Position numbers and translations under genes: made by a program. The notes beneath the pieces were generated by a model. The model did no database searches. It was not told the origin of the DNA and was given only the letters and a program-made list of their open reading frames with translations. A stretch of 35,085 nt of DNA from Tardiphaga robiniae (GTDB taxonomy: Bacteria > Pseudomonadota > Alphaproteobacteria > Rhizobiales > Xanthobacteraceae), in NCBI RefSeq assembly GCF_013359755.1, contig NZ_JABMCJ010000053.1, positions 1 to 35,085 on the forward strand, given 5' to 3'. The first letter of the stretch is position 1. Every line of letters starts with the position of its first letter. Of this stretch, positions 33,369-35,085 are shown piece by piece.

Positions 33369-33698
33369 TTAGGCCAGTATGCCCAGCGCTTCCAGGGTCA
33401 TCACGATCAAGGTGCCCGACATCAGGCTCCAGATGCCCGACAGCACGGTCGCGATCATCACGAACTGAACGCGATGCTGCTCGGCCGCGCCGTTGCGCAA
33501 GGTATTGCGCATGATGATGAAGGGCGCCGTGAAGACCAGCAGCGGCACGGCTGCGAAGGCTTCAGGGGACGGCCCCTGCTGGAGCAGGCTGAAGCTCGGG
33601 GGACGCTTGGCAAAGGCCTGATAGGCGCTTGCAATGGCGCCTGCGAGCGCGAAGCCAATGCATAGCTGGAAGAATGAATTCAACGCATCGGGGGACAT
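33369..33698 (-). CDS. Small three-helix membrane protein
   Basis: A 109-residue protein with about three hydrophobic helices (LCIGFALAGAIASAYQAF, PLLVFTAPFIIM and the end ATVLSGIWSLMSGTLIVM). It matches, as I recall, a DUF6949-type family of Rhizobiales, role unknown. The start at 33698 is poor in ribosome-binding signal; a longer frame back to 34130 overlaps the gene on the other strand and is unlikely. A perfect CtrA box lies 72 bases upstream. Confidence 0.78.
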   Translation of the reverse strand: MSPDALNSFFQLCIGFALAGAIASAYQAFAKRPPSFSLLQQGPSPEAFAAVPLLVFTAPFIIMRNTLRNGAAEQHRVQFVMIATVLSGIWSLMSGTLIVMTLEALGILA

Positions 33699-33769
33699 CG
33701 AAGCTCTTTCACGGCACATACAAACACCGCCCTGCATCGCAAAATGCGAAGCTCCCCGCCAGCATAACG

Positions 33770-33784
33770 TTAATAAAGGGTTAA
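33770..33784. promoter_or_regulatory. Perfect CtrA box in divergent region
   Basis: TTAA-N7-TTAA exactly as in the CtrA consensus, between the divergent three-helix membrane protein (start 33698) and the 235-residue protein (start 33928). Either gene could be controlled. Confidence 0.6.
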
Positions 33785-33927
33785 CGGCGCGGTCGGGAAC
33801 CGCGCGCGGTGCATGGCTCCCGGATACCGCCTGCGGCGAGGTGCGCGAGGCCGTTAACCATCGGCTGGCATATTCGCGGTTGATTCGCCCACCCGGTACA
33901 CCGTCCCAGTTCCAATTTAGCGTGCGC

Positions 33928-34635
33928 ATGTCTCTGCTGTTTCCGACCCACCCGACGACGCGGCCGCGGCGCCGCCACCGCCGCAACCACGTCGTACCGA
34001 TGCTGATCGGTGCAGCACTTGCGGCCCCCGCTATCGTAGTGGTCGCGTATCTGCTGTGGCCGACCTGGCAGAGCCAGAAGCCCGGCGATCCCGACCGTAT
34101 TCCGGTGAGCGTGGGCGCCACGCTGTTCAACGTCCCGACCCATGCGTTTCGCCGTAAGGTGCAGAAACATTCAGGGCCGCAGGAACGCGTCGATCTGAGC
34201 TATGTCTATCCATCGCTCGAAGCGAGCAACCTGCCGAGGCATGTCAGCGTCGAGAATTTCGACGAGAACGCGCAGCCGATTGATCGCATCTTCGTCTCGA
34301 TCTCGGCGCATCACGATGCGACCTCGCCGGACACCCGTCTGCGCACGATCTATCCGCGCTATATCGACCGCGCGACATCAAGCGAAGACGGCCTGACCAC
34401 GCAGCCATTCCGCGACAACTCGCCTTACAGCAATGAAGATCTCTATCTCGGCACGACGCCGGCGCTGGTGGCGCGCTGTACACGCGACGGCGCCACGCCC
34501 GGCATGTGCATGAGCGAACGACGCATCGGCGGCGCCGATCTCATCTTTCGCTTTCCACGTAGCTGGCTCGCGCAATGGCGCGACGTGGGCAATGCGATGG
34601 ATCGGCTGACGATCCAGCTCAGCGGGCTGCGGTAA
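33928..34635 (+). CDS. Single-pass membrane-anchored protein of unknown function
   Basis: A 235-residue protein with a basic N-terminus (RPRRRHRRNH), one membrane helix (about 24-44, PMLIGAALAAPAIVVVAYLL) and a soluble part of about 190 residues. The N-terminus-in orientation places that part in the periplasm. It has two Cys (ARCTRDGATPGMC) that could pair. No family is recognised. It starts at the ATG at 33928; a GTG two codons upstream is an alternative, and no strong ribosome-binding site is seen. Divergent promoter with the previous gene holds a perfect CtrA box. Confidence 0.75.
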   Translation: MSLLFPTHPTTRPRRRHRRNHVVPMLIGAALAAPAIVVVAYLLWPTWQSQKPGDPDRIPVSVGATLFNVPTHAFRRKVQKHSGPQERVDLSYVYPSLEASNLPRHVSVENFDENAQPIDRIFVSISAHHDATSPDTRLRTIYPRYIDRATSSEDGLTTQPFRDNSPYSNEDLYLGTTPALVARCTRDGATPGMCMSERRIGGADLIFRFPRSWLAQWRDVGNAMDRLTIQLSGLR

Positions 34636-34791
34636 ATGCCCTCGTCGTGATTGCGTTGATCGTAGGATGTGGGGTGAGCGTCTGCGCGATGCGCCTGCAC
34701 TCACTCCATCCCACGATCTTGCGTAACCCTCTCACTCGTCATAGCCAGATGGCGCGAAGCGAGCTTCGCAATAATCCCAGGCCTCTCCCCA

Positions 34792-34882
34792 CGTCATGGC
34801 CGGGCTTGACCCGGCCATCCACCTTGTCTTGTGCGACGGTGTGCGGGCCAAGCTGGATCCCCGGGTCAAGCCCGGGGATGAC
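34792..34882. repeat. REP-type palindromic element (copy 2)
   Basis: Arms CGTCATGGCCGGGCTTGACC and GGGTCAAGCCCGGGGATGAC around a 40-base centre. It is the same family as 7883-7970, lying after the 235-residue gene. Confidence 0.9.
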
Positions 34883-34912
34883 ACCTGTGGGGGCGGCGCC
34901 TTCATCGCGCCA

Positions 34913-35085
34913 TCACAGATTCAACTATCAAACAGCCACTGTTCTTCAGACATGCGTCATCGCCCCCATTGTTTGCGGCGCGGGGGCGCCGTCGTGTCTC
35001 GCATTCCTGCCCCCTGGTGAGAGGGCGTGCGGAACGCCGGGTGCCCGTTGCACCCTTGGGCCTGATGCGAATGCGGTCTTCCGCA
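34913..35085 (-). repeat. Inverted repeat copy 2 (partner 325-497)
   Basis: About 173 bases, the reverse complement of 325-497 with roughly eight differences. It continues to the last base of the window, so the true repeat is longer. Confidence 0.9.

Larger units (their letters stand above)
34636..35085. repeat. Repeat-rich right edge
   Basis: No gene. Contents in order: a palindrome of GTAGGATGTGGGGTGAG type with its inverted arm (34661-34717), a REP element of the same family as 7883-7970 (34792-34882), and the inverted copy of the left-edge repeat (34913-35085), which runs to the edge. Confidence 0.85.

Noticed and set aside
1-35085. tRNA genes, CRISPR arrays, insertion sequences, prophage or defence genes
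   Set aside because: No cloverleaf, spaced repeat array, transposase or known defence domain was seen on either strand.

Overview
The window looks like chromosomal DNA of an alphaproteobacterium of the Nitrobacteraceae (Bradyrhizobium / Rhodopseudomonas / Tardiphaga group). The reasons are high GC with strong third-position G/C, an Omp25/31-type porin ending in a Tyr-containing C-terminus, the local gene set (folE-hisI, NifU-like scaffold, yidD, thrS, DUF2336, DUF3574, gamma-carbonic anhydrase), CtrA-type TTAA-N7-TTAA boxes, CcrM-type GANTC sites, and palindromic repeat elements typical of these genomes. No rRNA, tRNA, CRISPR array, transposase, prophage or defence system is visible.

Layout. 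1-554: repeat DNA, whose 325-497 part recurs inverted at the right edge (34913-35085). 0.6-3.45 kb: envelope and secreted proteins (porin, lipoprotein, His-rich protein, TPR protein). 3.5-6.6 kb: beta-lactamase-fold hydrolase, NAD kinase, alpha/beta hydrolase. 6.7-11.4 kb: a signalling group with a stand-alone receiver, an HPt protein, a DUF2336 protein, an SLT-fold transglycosylase without a signal peptide and an unknown 231-residue protein; CtrA-like boxes lie in three of its intergenic gaps. 11.4-20.5 kb: metabolic and housekeeping genes (hisI, folE, Fe-S scaffold-like protein, yidD, thrS) mixed with an accessory basic protein, a periplasmic ClpP-fold protein, a DUF3574 lipoprotein, a GrlR-like protein and an MFS transporter. 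20.6-26.7 kb: nitroreductase, PAS-GGDEF-EAL protein, Pro-rich periplasmic protein, patatin, CBS protein. 26.9-30.5 kb: rhomboid protease, PAS-like protein, tandem PilZ protein and LapG-like periplasmic cysteine protease. 30.8-34.6 kb: small secreted or membrane proteins, a run of three very small genes (one resembling ribosome modulation factor and too short for routine calling), gamma-carbonic anhydrase and two membrane proteins. 34.6-35.1 kb: repeats only.

How the genes may work together. Most are independent housekeeping functions. Two themes recur. The first is cyclic-di-GMP and surface or biofilm control: GGDEF-EAL, tandem PilZ and the LapG-like protease. The second is probable cell-cycle regulation: perfect CtrA boxes at 28009-28023 and 33770-33784, several one-mismatch boxes, and a GANTC cluster before the lapG-like gene. 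The least explained elements are the receiver/HPt/DUF2336/transglycosylase group, an orphan terminator at 27771-27809 suggesting a small RNA, and a stem-loop-rich leader before yidD. I saw nothing I can firmly call a new system; these are the best leads.
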